Source: GCA-003244245 sp050699875
GTDB taxonomy: Bacteria > Actinomycetota > Actinomycetes > Mycobacteriales > Pseudonocardiaceae
Reading direction: 5' to 3'
DNA length: 64,000 bases
NCBI GenBank assembly: GCA_050699875.1
Contig: JBOHFX010000167.1
Location: 1 to 64,000 of the forward strand
Shown: positions 26,405 through 35,718 of the stretch, piece after piece
Numbering within the stretch: the first letter of the stretch is position 1
Layout of the letters: each line of letters begins with the position of its first letter
Made by a program: the position numbers and the translations under genes
The notes under the pieces: model-generated
Databases searched by the model: none
Seen by the model: the letters and a program-made list of their open reading frames with translations, nothing else
What the model was told of the DNA's origin: nothing

Positions 26405-27240
26405 GGCCCAGGCTACGATGTGTGTGGGTTTGGCGTCGGAGCTGAAACGGGCTCAGGCGCGGATCGCTGAGCCGGAGGCCGGCTGGGGCGTCATTCGAGG
26501 AATTTTTCGATCCCACCGTCGGCGGATTCGATTGCGGCCAAGGCCAAGCGGCGGGCGGATCACTCGTTGCGGGAGCGGTCGGCCGATCGCAAGCCCGGTG
26601 GACAGCCGGGACGCAAGGGCTCGGGGCTGGCCCCGATGGTGACACCAGATCGGACCGAGACACTGCCCTCGCCGACGGACTGCTCGGGGTGCCGACGCCC
26701 ACGGCCAACCTGTGCCTGGATCGCCCCACGCGATCACCGTGCGCACCCTGATGCGCGGCTGGTCTACCACGCGCCGATCAGCTCCCGGTCCAAGAGCTCC
26801 ATCGCTGCTATGGGCGTGCTCGACGGCTACGCCGGTTGCCTAGTCCGCGACGACTACGCCGGCTGGTTCCAGTTCGACACCCAACTGGCCGGCGTCCAGC
26901 AATGCGCGACTGATCTGAGCCGCCACGCCAAAGGTGTGCTTGAGCTGTGCACCCCACCCAGCAGCGATGGCCGGGCAATCATCGATGTGCTACGCGAGGC
27001 AGCCGCCGCCGTCGCTGAGGCTATCACCCACGGGCGCGAGCAACTCGACCCCAACTACTGGCCGACCTGCGTCAACGCTGCGACAACGTGGTCCGCTGGG
27101 GCCTCACGATCAACCGCCACCGCGACTGGGCCAAGGGCAACCACCCGGACACAACCTGGCTACACGTCTCCACAACAAGGCCGAACAGGTCTGGAGCTTC
27201 ACCCGAGACCTCGCCGTGCCCTGGGCAAACAACGCCAGCG
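26405..27240 (+). pseudogene. Degenerate IS66-type transposase
   Basis: Pieces of an IS66-like (DUF6444-containing) transposase spread over several frames: LKRAQARIAEPE, the PPSADSIAAKAKRR segment, DRKPGGQPGRKG with a zinc-finger-like CSGC, GVLDGYAGCLVRDDYAGWF from the catalytic core, and KAEQVWSFTRDLAVPWANNAS near the end. Frameshifts and missing segments mean it is not functional. The final block stops where the group II intron fragment begins. Confidence 0.7.
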
Positions 27241-27540
27241 AGGTGGATCGTGGCAACCCCGATATGGTCCGGCGTGTCGATGTGGCGGGTGGGTAGGCCG
27301 ACTGTGAGGAAGGCTGATGCCGCAGCGGGAACAGGATGCCCAAGAAGCGAATACCGGTAGCCGAAAGGCGACGGGAAACCGGGACGAGGTCGGCTCGCTC
27401 CCAGTCGGGTTCCGCATAACTGGCCGGATACCGAGCCTGGTGCCCGGGCCCGAAAGGGTGCTGATGTGAGCCGGATGAGCCTGTGACGACGACCTGTCAA
27501 GATCACCGGAGCCGAAGGGCAAGTTAGGCGCGATGACGGG
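27241..27540 (+). ncRNA. 5' fragment of a group II intron (domain I region)
   Basis: The stretch contains GAGGAAGGCTGATGCCGCAG, CCCAAGAAGCGAATACCGG, TAGCCGAAAGGCGAC and GGGCCCGAAAGGGTGCTGA, the purine-rich, GNRA-loop pattern of bacterial group II intron domain I. It probably starts near 27241 with a GTGG-type 5' end inside the IS66 relic and is on the same strand. The intron-encoded protein and domains V and VI are not found downstream here, so it is truncated near 27540. Confidence 0.55.
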
Positions 27541-27662
27541 TCACGCGTTCGCGATGGCGATAGCTTGACCCATGAATGGACACATTGTCTTGCAGCACGA
27601 GAAGCGGCGCGGTGATCGTCGCGAGGAATGATTCCAGGAATAGCCGGGTCGGGTAGCGGACG

Positions 27663-27935
27663 CTACTGTTTGCGTGGTCTCAACGCAACCATGGAGCCCG
27701 CGGGATACTTGTCGGCCTCGCGCAGCTGCCAACCGCTGCTGACTGGATCGCGCTCCGCGTTGGGAAAGTCGGGGAAGGGAGTCAGGTAGCCATGTCCGCG
27801 ACGAACGAGCTGTGGATATGCAAATCGATCTATAAAGGGCGTCTTGGCCCACAACCGGAGCCACCACGGAGCAGCGCGCAAATCGAAGTTCGCACCGTAG
27901 CCGCGTGGGAGGTTGTCCCAGCCTTCCAACGACAT
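27663..27935 (-). CDS. Small conserved actinobacterial protein of unknown function
   Basis: 90 residues: MSLEGWDNLPRGYGANFDL followed by APWWLRLWAKTPFIDRFAYP and a Pro/Arg-rich tail. The strongly patterned Trp/Pro/Arg content and good actinobacterial codon use argue for a real gene, and I recall similar short proteins in other actinobacteria without a function. It is transcribed against the nuo direction, between the intron fragment and nuoL. Function not assigned. Confidence 0.55.
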   Translation of the reverse strand: MSLEGWDNLPRGYGANFDLRAAPWWLRLWAKTPFIDRFAYPQLVRRGHGYLTPFPDFPNAERDPVSSGWQLREADKYPAGSMVALRPRKQ

Positions 27936-28187
27936 CCTACGATGGTATACCTCTCCCCTGCGGCCAGCCTGGACGTCCGGGTTTAACCAGCGACGGCGCC
28001 GGACGACGTGCCGGCGGGCACCGATGGTGGTTCAGGCTACGACCCGCCCGGATGAGGTGATGCTGGGTGGGCAGGGCCACCCCCCTAAACTGAGGCGACG
28101 GTGACGACGTGGTGACCGGTGCTGCCTCGGTGTGCTGGAGTGCTACCAGACCTGCTGCTGCTTATACCGACGAACGGAGTACCCGGC

Positions 28188-30137
28188 ATGACCGAGGTCT
28201 TGCCTCCAGTGACTGCCGCCGTTGGTTCCGCGCAGTACGCCTGGCTGCTCGTCGCGCTGCCGGCCTTCGGTGCGCTGGTGCTGTTGGCCGGCGGTCGCCG
28301 GACCAATGCCTGGGGCCACCTGCTGGGCTGCGCGACGGTGCTCGCCTCCTTCGTCTACGGCGTGGTGCTGTTCTCCGAGTGGCTCGGGCTGGACGCCGAG
28401 GAGCGGACCCGGGAGCTGAGCCTGGGCACCTGGTTCGCGGTCAACTCGCTGCAGGTCGATTACGGCCTGCGGATCGACCCGCTGTCGCTGACCTTCGTGT
28501 TGCTCATCACCGGCGTCGGCGGGCTGATCCACCTGTATGCGATCGGCTACATGGATCACGATCCCGGGCGGCGCCGGTTCTTCGGGTATTTCAACCTGTT
28601 CGTCGCGGCGATGCTCATCCTGGTCCTGGCGGACAACTTCGTCACGCTCTACCTCGGTTGGGAAGGAGTGGGCCTGGCCTCGTACCTGCTCATCGGCTGG
28701 TACCAGGACCGCCCGAGTGCCGCGACAGCGGCGAAGAAGGCCTTCTTGATGAACCGGGTCGGCGACGTCGGCCTGGCCATCGCGATCTTCCTGATCTGGC
28801 GGTCGTTGGGCACCGTGCAGTTCACCGAGGTATTCGCCCGCGCTGGTGAGATCGGCGCGCCGACCCTGCTGGCGATCACCCTGTTGTTGCTGCTGGGGGC
28901 ATGTGGCAAGTCCGGCCAGTTCCCGCTGCAGGCGTGGTTGCCCGACGCGATGGAGGGCCCCACCCCGGTCTCGGCGCTGATCCACGCCGCGACGATGGTG
29001 ACCGCCGGGGTATACCTGATCGCCCGCTGCGCCCCGCTGTACAACCTCAGCACCACCGGCCGGCTCGCGGTCGCGACTGTCGGGGCAATAACCCTGCTGC
29101 TCGGGGCCATCATCGGGTGTGCCTACGACGACATCAAGAAGGTCCTGGCTTACTCCACGGTCAGCCAAATCGGCTACATGATCCTCGCCGTCGGATTGGG
29201 CCCGGCCGGCTACGCGCTGGCTATTGCGCACCTGCTGACCCACGGCTTCTTCAAGGCCGGGCTGTTCCTCGGCGCGGGGTCAGTGATGCACGGGATGCAC
29301 GACGACGTCGACATGCGCCGGATGGGTGGACTCGCCCGGCACCTGCCGATCACCTTCGTCATCTTCACCACGGGCTATCTGGCGCTGATCGGATTCCCGT
29401 TCCTGGCCGGCTACTACACCAAGGACGCGATCATCGAGGCCGCATTCGGCGCGGGCAGCGGTGTCGGTTGGGCCTTCGGCGGCCTTGCGATGCTGGCCGC
29501 TGGGCTCACCGCCTTCTACATGACCCGGCTGATGCTCATGACCTTCTTCGGCGAGCAACGCTGGCGGGACCTGCCCACCGCGGACGGCCAGGAGTACCAC
29601 CCACACGAATCCGGCCCGGTGATGTGGGTGCCGATGGTGCCGCTGGCGCTCGGCTCGCTGGTTGCCGGCTTCTTCCTCATCTCGGGTGAGCGGTTGGCGC
29701 ACTGGTTGGAGCCGTCGGTGGGTGAGTTGGTGCACAGCCACGCCGCCCCGTTCCCGGTTGCGCTCGTCCCGCTGTTCACCGTGCTGATCTCGGCGGCCGG
29801 CGCACTGCTCGCCTGGCTGATCATCGGCCGCAACCCGGTGCCGGTCGTCAGGCCCGAGCGGGTGTCGCTGCCGGTGGCCGCCGCCAGGGCCGATCTCTAC
29901 GCCAACGCGATCAACGAAGCAGTCATCGCCAGACCCGGTACCTGGCTGACCCGGGCGCTGGTGTTCGTCGATAACAAGGGCGTGGACGGGGTCGTCAACG
30001 GCACCGCAGCGCTGTTGGGCGGCACGTCGGGTCGATTGCGCCGATTGCAGACCGGCTTCGTGCGTAGCTACGCGTTGGGCATGCTCGGCGGCTCGATCGT
30101 GGTGATCGCTTTGCTGCTGGCGGTGAGCTACGTATGA
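28188..30137 (+). CDS. nuoL: NADH-quinone oxidoreductase subunit L
   Basis: 649-residue antiporter-like proton-pumping subunit with the long C-terminal lateral helix. Conserved features include GWEGVGLASYLLIGWY, the lysine region GKSGQFPLQAWLPDAMEGPTP (read as GKSGQFPLQAW and LPDAMEGPTPVSALIHAAT) and KKVLAYSTVSQIGYM. ATG 28188 has CGGAGT upstream; the frame extends to 28119 without homology. It is intact but displaced from nuoK, so nuoLMN need a local promoter or read-through across the insert. Confidence 0.96.
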   Translation: MTEVLPPVTAAVGSAQYAWLLVALPAFGALVLLAGGRRTNAWGHLLGCATVLASFVYGVVLFSEWLGLDAEERTRELSLGTWFAVNSLQVDYGLRIDPLSLTFVLLITGVGGLIHLYAIGYMDHDPGRRRFFGYFNLFVAAMLILVLADNFVTLYLGWEGVGLASYLLIGWYQDRPSAATAAKKAFLMNRVGDVGLAIAIFLIWRSLGTVQFTEVFARAGEIGAPTLLAITLLLLLGACGKSGQFPLQAWLPDAMEGPTPVSALIHAATMVTAGVYLIARCAPLYNLSTTGRLAVATVGAITLLLGAIIGCAYDDIKKVLAYSTVSQIGYMILAVGLGPAGYALAIAHLLTHGFFKAGLFLGAGSVMHGMHDDVDMRRMGGLARHLPITFVIFTTGYLALIGFPFLAGYYTKDAIIEAAFGAGSGVGWAFGGLAMLAAGLTAFYMTRLMLMTFFGEQRWRDLPTADGQEYHPHESGPVMWVPMVPLALGSLVAGFFLISGERLAHWLEPSVGELVHSHAAPFPVALVPLFTVLISAAGALLAWLIIGRNPVPVVRPERVSLPVAAARADLYANAINEAVIARPGTWLTRALVFVDNKGVDGVVNGTAALLGGTSGRLRRLQTGFVRSYALGMLGGSIVVIALLLAVSYV

Positions 30138-31750
30138 CCGGTGGCGGTCTGCTGCTGGCGATGCTGCTGCTGCCTCTGGTGGGCAGCCTGGTGGTCGCTC
30201 CGATGCGTTCCGCCCCAACGGTGGCCAAGGTCACCGCGCTGGCGTTCGCGCTGGGCGAGCTGCTGCTGGCGATTCTGGCCTGGTCGGCCTACGAGCCGGG
30301 CGGCGAGCGGCTCCAGCTGAGCCTGTCCATCCCGTGGATCCCGGCCTTCGGAACCCGCTTCGCGCTCGGTGTCGACGGCATCGCGTTGGTGATGATCGCG
30401 CTGATCAGCGTGCTGGTGCCGATCATCATGGGTTCGTCCTGGGCGGAGAAGCTGCCTGAGGGCCGCACCGCAGCGGGTTTCTACGCCCTGCTGCTGGCCA
30501 GCCAGTCGATGCTGGTCGGGGTCTTCGCCGCCACCGACGTGTTCCTGTTCTACCTGTTCTTCGAGGTCATGCTGGTGCCGATGTACTTCCTGATCGGGCG
30601 CTTCGGCGGGCCGCGCCGGCAGTACGCGGCGGTGAAGTTCTTCCTGTATTCGCTGCTGGGTGGGCTGATCATGCTGGCCAGCGTGATCGGCGTTTTCGTG
30701 GTGAGCTCGCAGCAGCTGGGCCAGGGCACATTTGACTGGGCGACGCTGGTGACGATCGCCAATGACATCCCGGAGAGCACCCAAATCTGGCTGTTCCTCG
30801 GGTTCTTCGTCGCCTTCGCGATCAAGGCGCCGCTGGTGCCGTTGCACACCTGGCTGCCTGACGCCGGTGCCGAAGCCCCGGTGGGCGCTGGCGTGCTGCT
30901 GGTCGGCGTGATGGACAAGGTCGGTATCTACGGCTTCCTGCGCTACTGCCTGCCGCTGTTCCCCGATGCGTCACGGACGTTGGCCCCGTTGGTGTTGGTG
31001 CTCGCCGTCGCCGGGATCATTTATGCCGCGCTGCTCGCCGTCGGCCAGTCGGATATGAAACGGTTCGTGGCCTACACCTCGGTGGCGCACTTCGGTTTCA
31101 TCGCGCTGGGAGTTTTCGCCTTCTCCACCCAGGCGCAGGCCGGTGCGGTGCTCTACATGGTCAACCACGGCATCGCCACCGGGATGCTGTTCATCGTGGT
31201 CGGCATGCTGATCGCTCGGGGCGGCTCCCGGTTGATCAGCGACTACGGCGGCGTGGCGAAGCTCGCCCCAGTGCTGGCCGGGATGACGCTGGTCGCGGGG
31301 CTGGCGTCGCTGGCGCTGCCCGGCACCAACTCCTTCGTCTCGGAGTTCCTGGTGCTCATCGGCTCCTACCCGCGGCAGCCGGTGTTCACGGTCATCGCCA
31401 CCGCGGGGATCATCCTGGCCGCGCTGTACGTGCTGTGGTTCTACCAACGGGTCATGCAGGGCCCGGTCCGGGGCGCAGCCGTGACTCGAGGTCCAATCGC
31501 CGGCTCAGCCGGCGCGACGCTGGACGGGCCAGGGGCCGCGACCGCCCCGGATGCCGTCGAGCAGCGGCAACGGACCCGGTTCCCTGACCTGTCGATTCGT
31601 GAGGTCGCTGTGCTGGTGCCGCTGGTGGCGCTCATCTTGCTGCTCGGCTTCTTCCCGCAGCCGGTGTTGGATGTGATCAACCCGTCGGTCGGGGCCACGC
31701 TTACCGAGGTCGGCCTCACCGACCCGGTCGTCGGGCAGGGAGGCAACTGA
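30134..31750 (+). CDS. nuoM: NADH-quinone oxidoreductase subunit M
   Basis: 538-residue antiporter-like subunit. The motif FEVMLVPMYFLIGRFGG contains the conserved glutamate, LVPLHTWLPDAGAEAPVGAG the lysine/proline region, and DMKRFVAYTSVAHFGF the next conserved helix. The ATG overlaps the nuoL stop (ATGA). Confidence 0.96.
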   Translation: MTGGGLLLAMLLLPLVGSLVVAPMRSAPTVAKVTALAFALGELLLAILAWSAYEPGGERLQLSLSIPWIPAFGTRFALGVDGIALVMIALISVLVPIIMGSSWAEKLPEGRTAAGFYALLLASQSMLVGVFAATDVFLFYLFFEVMLVPMYFLIGRFGGPRRQYAAVKFFLYSLLGGLIMLASVIGVFVVSSQQLGQGTFDWATLVTIANDIPESTQIWLFLGFFVAFAIKAPLVPLHTWLPDAGAEAPVGAGVLLVGVMDKVGIYGFLRYCLPLFPDASRTLAPLVLVLAVAGIIYAALLAVGQSDMKRFVAYTSVAHFGFIALGVFAFSTQAQAGAVLYMVNHGIATGMLFIVVGMLIARGGSRLISDYGGVAKLAPVLAGMTLVAGLASLALPGTNSFVSEFLVLIGSYPRQPVFTVIATAGIILAALYVLWFYQRVMQGPVRGAAVTRGPIAGSAGATLDGPGAATAPDAVEQRQRTRFPDLSIREVAVLVPLVALILLLGFFPQPVLDVINPSVGATLTEVGLTDPVVGQGGN

Positions 31751-31751
31751 C

Positions 31752-33356
31752 GTGCTCGACCTTTTGGGGCAGTTCCTTACGCAGGCCCAGCAGCTGCAGG
31801 CGCCTGCGGTCGACTACGGGGCGATCGCCCCGATGCTGGTGGTGCTCGGGGCGGCCTGCGTCTCGGTGCTGGTGGAGGCGTTCGTGCCGCGCACCCGCCG
31901 GTGGCCGGCCCAGGTCGGGCTGACCCTGCTCACGCTGGGAGCCGCGGGCGCGGCGCTGGGCTTGCATCTGTACTCGTTCTCCCGTGGCGAGAGCGACGTG
32001 GTGACGCTGGCCGGGACGGTGGCCGTCGACGGCCCCGCCCTGTTCCTATGGGGCACGCTGCTGGCCCTGGGCTTGGCGGCGATGCTGCTCATCGCGGACC
32101 GGACGGTCGAGCCAGGGGGAGCGTTCACCGCCGACGCCGCGGTGCGTCCGGGTACTGCGCAAGATCGCGCGCAGACCGCGGGCGGCGCCACGGCCACCGT
32201 GACGGAGACCACTATGCAGACCGAGGTCTTCCCGCTGTTCTTGTTCTCCCTCGGCGGGATGATGGTCTTCGTCGCAGCCAACGACCTACTCACCATGTTC
32301 ATCGCGTTGGAGGTGCTCAGCCTGCCGCTCTACCTGATGGCCGGGATGGCCCGCCGGCGTCGGCTGCTGTCCCAGGAGGCCGCCGTCAAGTACTTCCTGC
32401 TAGGGGCATTCTCCTCAGCGTTTTTTCTCTACGGGGTGGCGTTGCTGTACGGCTACGCGGGTTCGGTCAACCTGTCCCGCATCGCCGAGGCATCAGTGGG
32501 CACCGATCGGTCGGACACGCTGCTGTTCGGTGGCCTGGCGCTGCTGGTGATCGGGCTGCTGTTCAAGGGCTCGGTCGGGCCCTTCCACGCTTGGACGCCG
32601 GACGTATACCAGGGCGCGCCGACACCGGTGACGGCGTTCATGGCGGCGTGCACCAAGGTTGCCGCCTTCGGCGCCATCCTGCGGGTGCTGACGGTGGCGT
32701 TCGAGGGCACCCGGTGGGAATGGCGCGGCCTGCTGTGGGGCGTTGCGATCGTGTCGATGGTGATCGGTGCGGTGCTCGGCCTGACCCAGACCGACATCAA
32801 ACGTATGATCGCCTACTCATCGGTGGCGCACGCCGGCTTCCTGCTGGTCGGGGCGATCGCGTTGACCGAGGCGGGTCTGTCCGGCACGATGTTCTACTTG
32901 CTTGCCTACGGGTTCACCACGCTGGCTGCGTTCGGCGTGATCACGTTGGTCCGCGACGCCAACGGTGAGGCTACTCATTTGTCCCAGTGGGCCGGGCTGG
33001 CAAAGCGTTCACCGTTGACCGCCGCGGTGTTCGCCTTCTTGCTCTTCGCGCTCGCCGGTATCCCTCTGACCAGTGGATTCACCGGAAAGTTCGCGGTATT
33101 CAGCGCTGCGCTGGCCGACGGGATGGCGCCGCTGGTGCTGGTGGCGCTGGTGGCCAGCGCGGTGGCCGCGTTCTTCTACCTGCGGGTGGTCGTGCTGATG
33201 TACTTCAGCGAACCCGCGGCTGACGGACCAACGGTGAGCGTGCCCGGGGCCTTCACCACCGCCGCGATCACGCTCGGCGTGGTGATCACTCTGCTGCTCG
33301 GGGTGCTGCCCACCTTCGCCCTGGACTGGGCCGCGCTCGGCGTGTTCGCCTCCTGA
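31752..33356 (+). CDS. nuoN: NADH-quinone oxidoreductase subunit N
   Basis: 534-residue antiporter-like subunit. EVLSLPLYLMAGMARRR, GPFHAWTPDVYQGAPTPVTA and DIKRMIAYSSVAHAGF are family hallmarks. It starts one base after the nuoM stop. A hydrophilic insertion between residues about 120 and 155 lies between membrane helices and is longer than in enterobacterial NuoN. Confidence 0.96.
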   Translation: MLDLLGQFLTQAQQLQAPAVDYGAIAPMLVVLGAACVSVLVEAFVPRTRRWPAQVGLTLLTLGAAGAALGLHLYSFSRGESDVVTLAGTVAVDGPALFLWGTLLALGLAAMLLIADRTVEPGGAFTADAAVRPGTAQDRAQTAGGATATVTETTMQTEVFPLFLFSLGGMMVFVAANDLLTMFIALEVLSLPLYLMAGMARRRRLLSQEAAVKYFLLGAFSSAFFLYGVALLYGYAGSVNLSRIAEASVGTDRSDTLLFGGLALLVIGLLFKGSVGPFHAWTPDVYQGAPTPVTAFMAACTKVAAFGAILRVLTVAFEGTRWEWRGLLWGVAIVSMVIGAVLGLTQTDIKRMIAYSSVAHAGFLLVGAIALTEAGLSGTMFYLLAYGFTTLAAFGVITLVRDANGEATHLSQWAGLAKRSPLTAAVFAFLLFALAGIPLTSGFTGKFAVFSAALADGMAPLVLVALVASAVAAFFYLRVVVLMYFSEPAADGPTVSVPGAFTTAAITLGVVITLLLGVLPTFALDWAALGVFAS

Positions 33357-33363
33357 TGCGGCA

Positions 33364-34377
33364 ATGAGCAGATCGACATCTGAGCAGGTCGCCGGCGTGG
33401 AGCTGACCGACCCGGTGCTGCGCGCGTACCTGGAAAAGGGCTTGGCCCAAGTCGAGGAGTTGCTGCACCGGGAGGTGCAAAGCGAGTTCCGCTTCCTCAC
33501 CGAGACCTCGCTGCACCTGGTCGATGCCGGTGGCAAGCGGTTCCGACCGCTGTTCACCCTGCTCGCCGGCCAGTTCGGGCCGGATCAGGGGCGAATGGCC
33601 GATGTCGTGCGTGCCGCTGCGGTCGTGGAGCTGGTCCACCTGGCCACGCTCTACCACGATGACGTGATGGACGAGGCCACCATGCGCCGGGGCGCGGACA
33701 GCGCCAACGCCCGCTGGGACAACACGGTCGCGATCCTCACCGGCGACTTCCTGTTCGCGCACGCCTCCCGACTGGTCGCCGACCTCGGACCGGACGCTGT
33801 GCGCATCATCGCCTGCACCTTTGCCGAGCTTGTCACCGGCCAGATGCGCGAGACCTTGGGCCCGACTTCCGGCACGGACCCGGTCGCTCATTACCTGGCC
33901 GTGGTGGCGGAGAAGACCGGCTCGCTGATCGCCACCGCGGGCCGCTATGGGGCGATGTTCTCCGGTGCCCCGCAAGAGCGCATCGACGCGCTGCGCCGGT
34001 TCGGCGAGACGCTCGGCACCGCGTTCCAGATCTCCGACGACATCATCGACATCGCCTCACCGGCTGCCCAGTCCGGCAAGACGCCTGGGACCGACCTGCG
34101 TGAGGGCGTGCGCACCCTGCCCATGCTCTACGCCCTGGCCGACGGCGGACCGCGAGCCGACCGGCTCCGCACCCTGCTGGCCGGCCCGCTCACCGACGAC
34201 GTCCTGGTCGCCGAGGCCCTCAAGCTGCTGCGGGAGTCACCCGGCCTGGACCGCGCGGTACGCACCCTGCGCTCCTACACCGACGCGGCTCGCGCCGAGC
34301 TCGCAGTCCTCCCCCCCTGCCCAGCCCGCGACGCGCTGGCCTCCGTCACCACCTACTTATCCGCCCGCACTGGCTGA
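33364..34377 (+). CDS. Polyprenyl diphosphate synthase (trans-isoprenyl, menaquinone side chain)
   Basis: 337-residue prenyl chain-elongating enzyme that condenses isopentenyl diphosphate onto allylic diphosphates. First aspartate-rich motif DDVMD at 99-103, with GGKRFRP upstream, and second motif DDIID near residue 225 (QISDDIID). It starts 7 bases after nuoN and is likely the last gene of the operon. With the geranylgeranyl reductase at the other end, this brackets complex I with two quinone side-chain enzymes. It resembles mycobacterial GrcC1, which is likewise adjacent to a GGR and htpX. Chain length cannot be read from sequence here. Confidence 0.93.
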   Translation: MSRSTSEQVAGVELTDPVLRAYLEKGLAQVEELLHREVQSEFRFLTETSLHLVDAGGKRFRPLFTLLAGQFGPDQGRMADVVRAAAVVELVHLATLYHDDVMDEATMRRGADSANARWDNTVAILTGDFLFAHASRLVADLGPDAVRIIACTFAELVTGQMRETLGPTSGTDPVAHYLAVVAEKTGSLIATAGRYGAMFSGAPQERIDALRRFGETLGTAFQISDDIIDIASPAAQSGKTPGTDLREGVRTLPMLYALADGGPRADRLRTLLAGPLTDDVLVAEALKLLRESPGLDRAVRTLRSYTDAARAELAVLPPCPARDALASVTTYLSARTG

Positions 34378-34385
34378 CCTACTCC

Positions 34386-34442
34386 CAATCTGGGGACAGA
34401 TTGCAGTAATCGACTCAACAACTGCGTTCTGTCCCCAGATTG
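34386..34442. repeat. 57-nt long inverted repeat between convergent genes
   Basis: CAATCTGGGGACAGA (34386-34400) pairs perfectly with 34428-34442. After a 2-base mismatch, GCAGT (34403-34407) pairs with ACTGC (34421-34425) around a 13-base loop. It could terminate transcription from both sides, though no T tract follows. It also encodes the last residues of the adjacent crotonase, suggesting an inserted palindromic element. Confidence 0.85.
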
Positions 34443-35176
34443 CGCAGCGAACCCAGCTGCGGGGCGATCTCATAGTGCACAGCATCGGAGTGCGTGGACA
34501 TTGCGGCGGTGGCGCGTAGGGTGGCTTTGGTGGCGATCACAAGGTCGCGGGGGGCGGCTGCGGCTCGCTGCGCGAGCCCCACTGCGGCGGCCACCACCGC
34601 CTCGTGCGCGGCCGGCGAGCGGGGAGCAGTGTCCACCTCGATCACGCGGTAGGCCAGCCCGGTTCGCACCGCCTCCAGGGCGTCCAGCGGCGTGCCGAAC
34701 AGGGTCATCGCCGCGGCCGTCTGGGGGCCGACGGCTTGGCGCGCCAGCCAGGTCATGCCACCACCGGGATGGATGGCCAGCTGCAGGAACCGCGCGTCGA
34801 ACAACGCGCCCGGGCCGACCAGGCGCAGGTCGCAGGCCAACGCCAGGTTGAGCCCAGCGCCCACGGCGGGTCCGTTGACGGCCGCGATGGTGGGCACCGC
34901 TGCCTCCGCGACGGCCAGGAAACCGGCGTAGATTCGACGCAGATCATCCTCGAAACCCGACTGTCCGATGCCGGCAAGCGCGCCGAGATCACCCCCGGCG
35001 CAGAACGCCGGCGGCGCTCCGGTGATCACGATGGCGTGTACCGATTCGTCGCGGTCGCACGCTTGGACGGCTCGGGCCAGCCGCTCGGACAGCTCAAGGG
35101 TCAGCGCATTGCGGCGGGTCGGATCGGACACCGTCAGCACGGCGACGCGGCCGCGGCGCTCTTCTAGCACGTCCAT
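34415..35176 (-). CDS. Enoyl-CoA hydratase/isomerase family protein, C-terminus replaced
   Basis: 253-residue crotonase-fold protein. The oxyanion-hole segments AFCAGGDLGALA and NGPAVGAGLNLALACDLRL are clear. The general-acid glutamates of true hydratases are not obvious, and the second site reads FDARFLQLAIHPGGGMTW, typical of the annotated-EchA group with glycine/proline loop and uncertain activity. Members of this group usually run about 15-20 residues past the point PQLGSLR; here the frame enters the 57-nt inverted repeat and ends RNLGTERSC, so the natural tail appears lost. Neighbours are a prenyl synthase (convergent) and an AsnC regulator (same strand, 15 bases upstream). Confidence 0.85.
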   Translation of the reverse strand: MDVLEERRGRVAVLTVSDPTRRNALTLELSERLARAVQACDRDESVHAIVITGAPPAFCAGGDLGALAGIGQSGFEDDLRRIYAGFLAVAEAAVPTIAAVNGPAVGAGLNLALACDLRLVGPGALFDARFLQLAIHPGGGMTWLARQAVGPQTAAAMTLFGTPLDALEAVRTGLAYRVIEVDTAPRSPAAHEAVVAAAVGLAQRAAAAPRDLVIATKATLRATAAMSTHSDAVHYEIAPQLGSLRNLGTERSC

Positions 35177-35191
35177 GACGGTGAGTGTGTC

Positions 35192-35644
35192 TCAGGGCGC
35201 GGGCGCGCGATGCAGCGGTCGCTCCAGAAGGGTGGAAAGCACCACGGCGGAGACCGTCCGCTCCACGATGTCCACCGCCCGCAGCCGTTCCAACGCGGAC
35301 TCCAGGTGCGCGATACTCCCGGCGCGCAGATGCACGATCGCGTCCGCCGCCCCGGACACCGTGTAGGCCGCCACCACCTCGGGCAGCAGAAGCAGGCCGT
35401 TGCGGATCCGGGAGGGCGCCACATTGCCGCGGCAATGCACCTCGACGAAGGCCTCGGTGCCCCACCCCAGTGCGCCCGGGTCGACCACCGCGGTGAAGCC
35501 GCGCAACACGCGGGCGTCCAGCAGCTTGTCGACCCGGCGCTTGACGGCGGGCGCGGACAGCCCGACGATGCCGCCGATCTCTGAGTAGCTGGATCGGGCG
35601 TCGGTGACCAGCTGCGTCACGATCTGCTCGTCAATGGAATCCAT
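35192..35644 (-). CDS. Lrp/AsnC family transcriptional regulator
   Basis: 150-residue regulator. The N-terminal winged helix-turn-helix is MDSIDEQIVTQLVTDARSSY then SEIGGIVGLSAPAVKRRVDKL; the C-terminal half is the RAM ligand-binding domain (AFVEVHCRGN, VVAAYTVSGAADAIVHL). ATG 35644 gives the usual start MDSID; ATG 35653 is an alternative. It is divergent from the dimethylargininase gene by 74 bases and probably controls it and itself in response to an amino acid such as arginine, as in related actinobacterial pairs with rocD, which is absent here. Confidence 0.9.
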   Translation of the reverse strand: MDSIDEQIVTQLVTDARSSYSEIGGIVGLSAPAVKRRVDKLLDARVLRGFTAVVDPGALGWGTEAFVEVHCRGNVAPSRIRNGLLLLPEVVAAYTVSGAADAIVHLRAGSIAHLESALERLRAVDIVERTVSAVVLSTLLERPLHRAPAP

Positions 35645-35718
35645 ACGCAACATTCTGCTGGTCAACGAGCAACAAAGTCACCTTGTATGCGAGCGATTCC
35701 GCTACATACCATCGAATC

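Noticed and set aside
27541..27660. Minus-strand reading LFLESFLATITAPLLVLQ next to the intron fragment
   Set aside because: Protein-like but very short, with no start or family; could be chance in decayed DNA.
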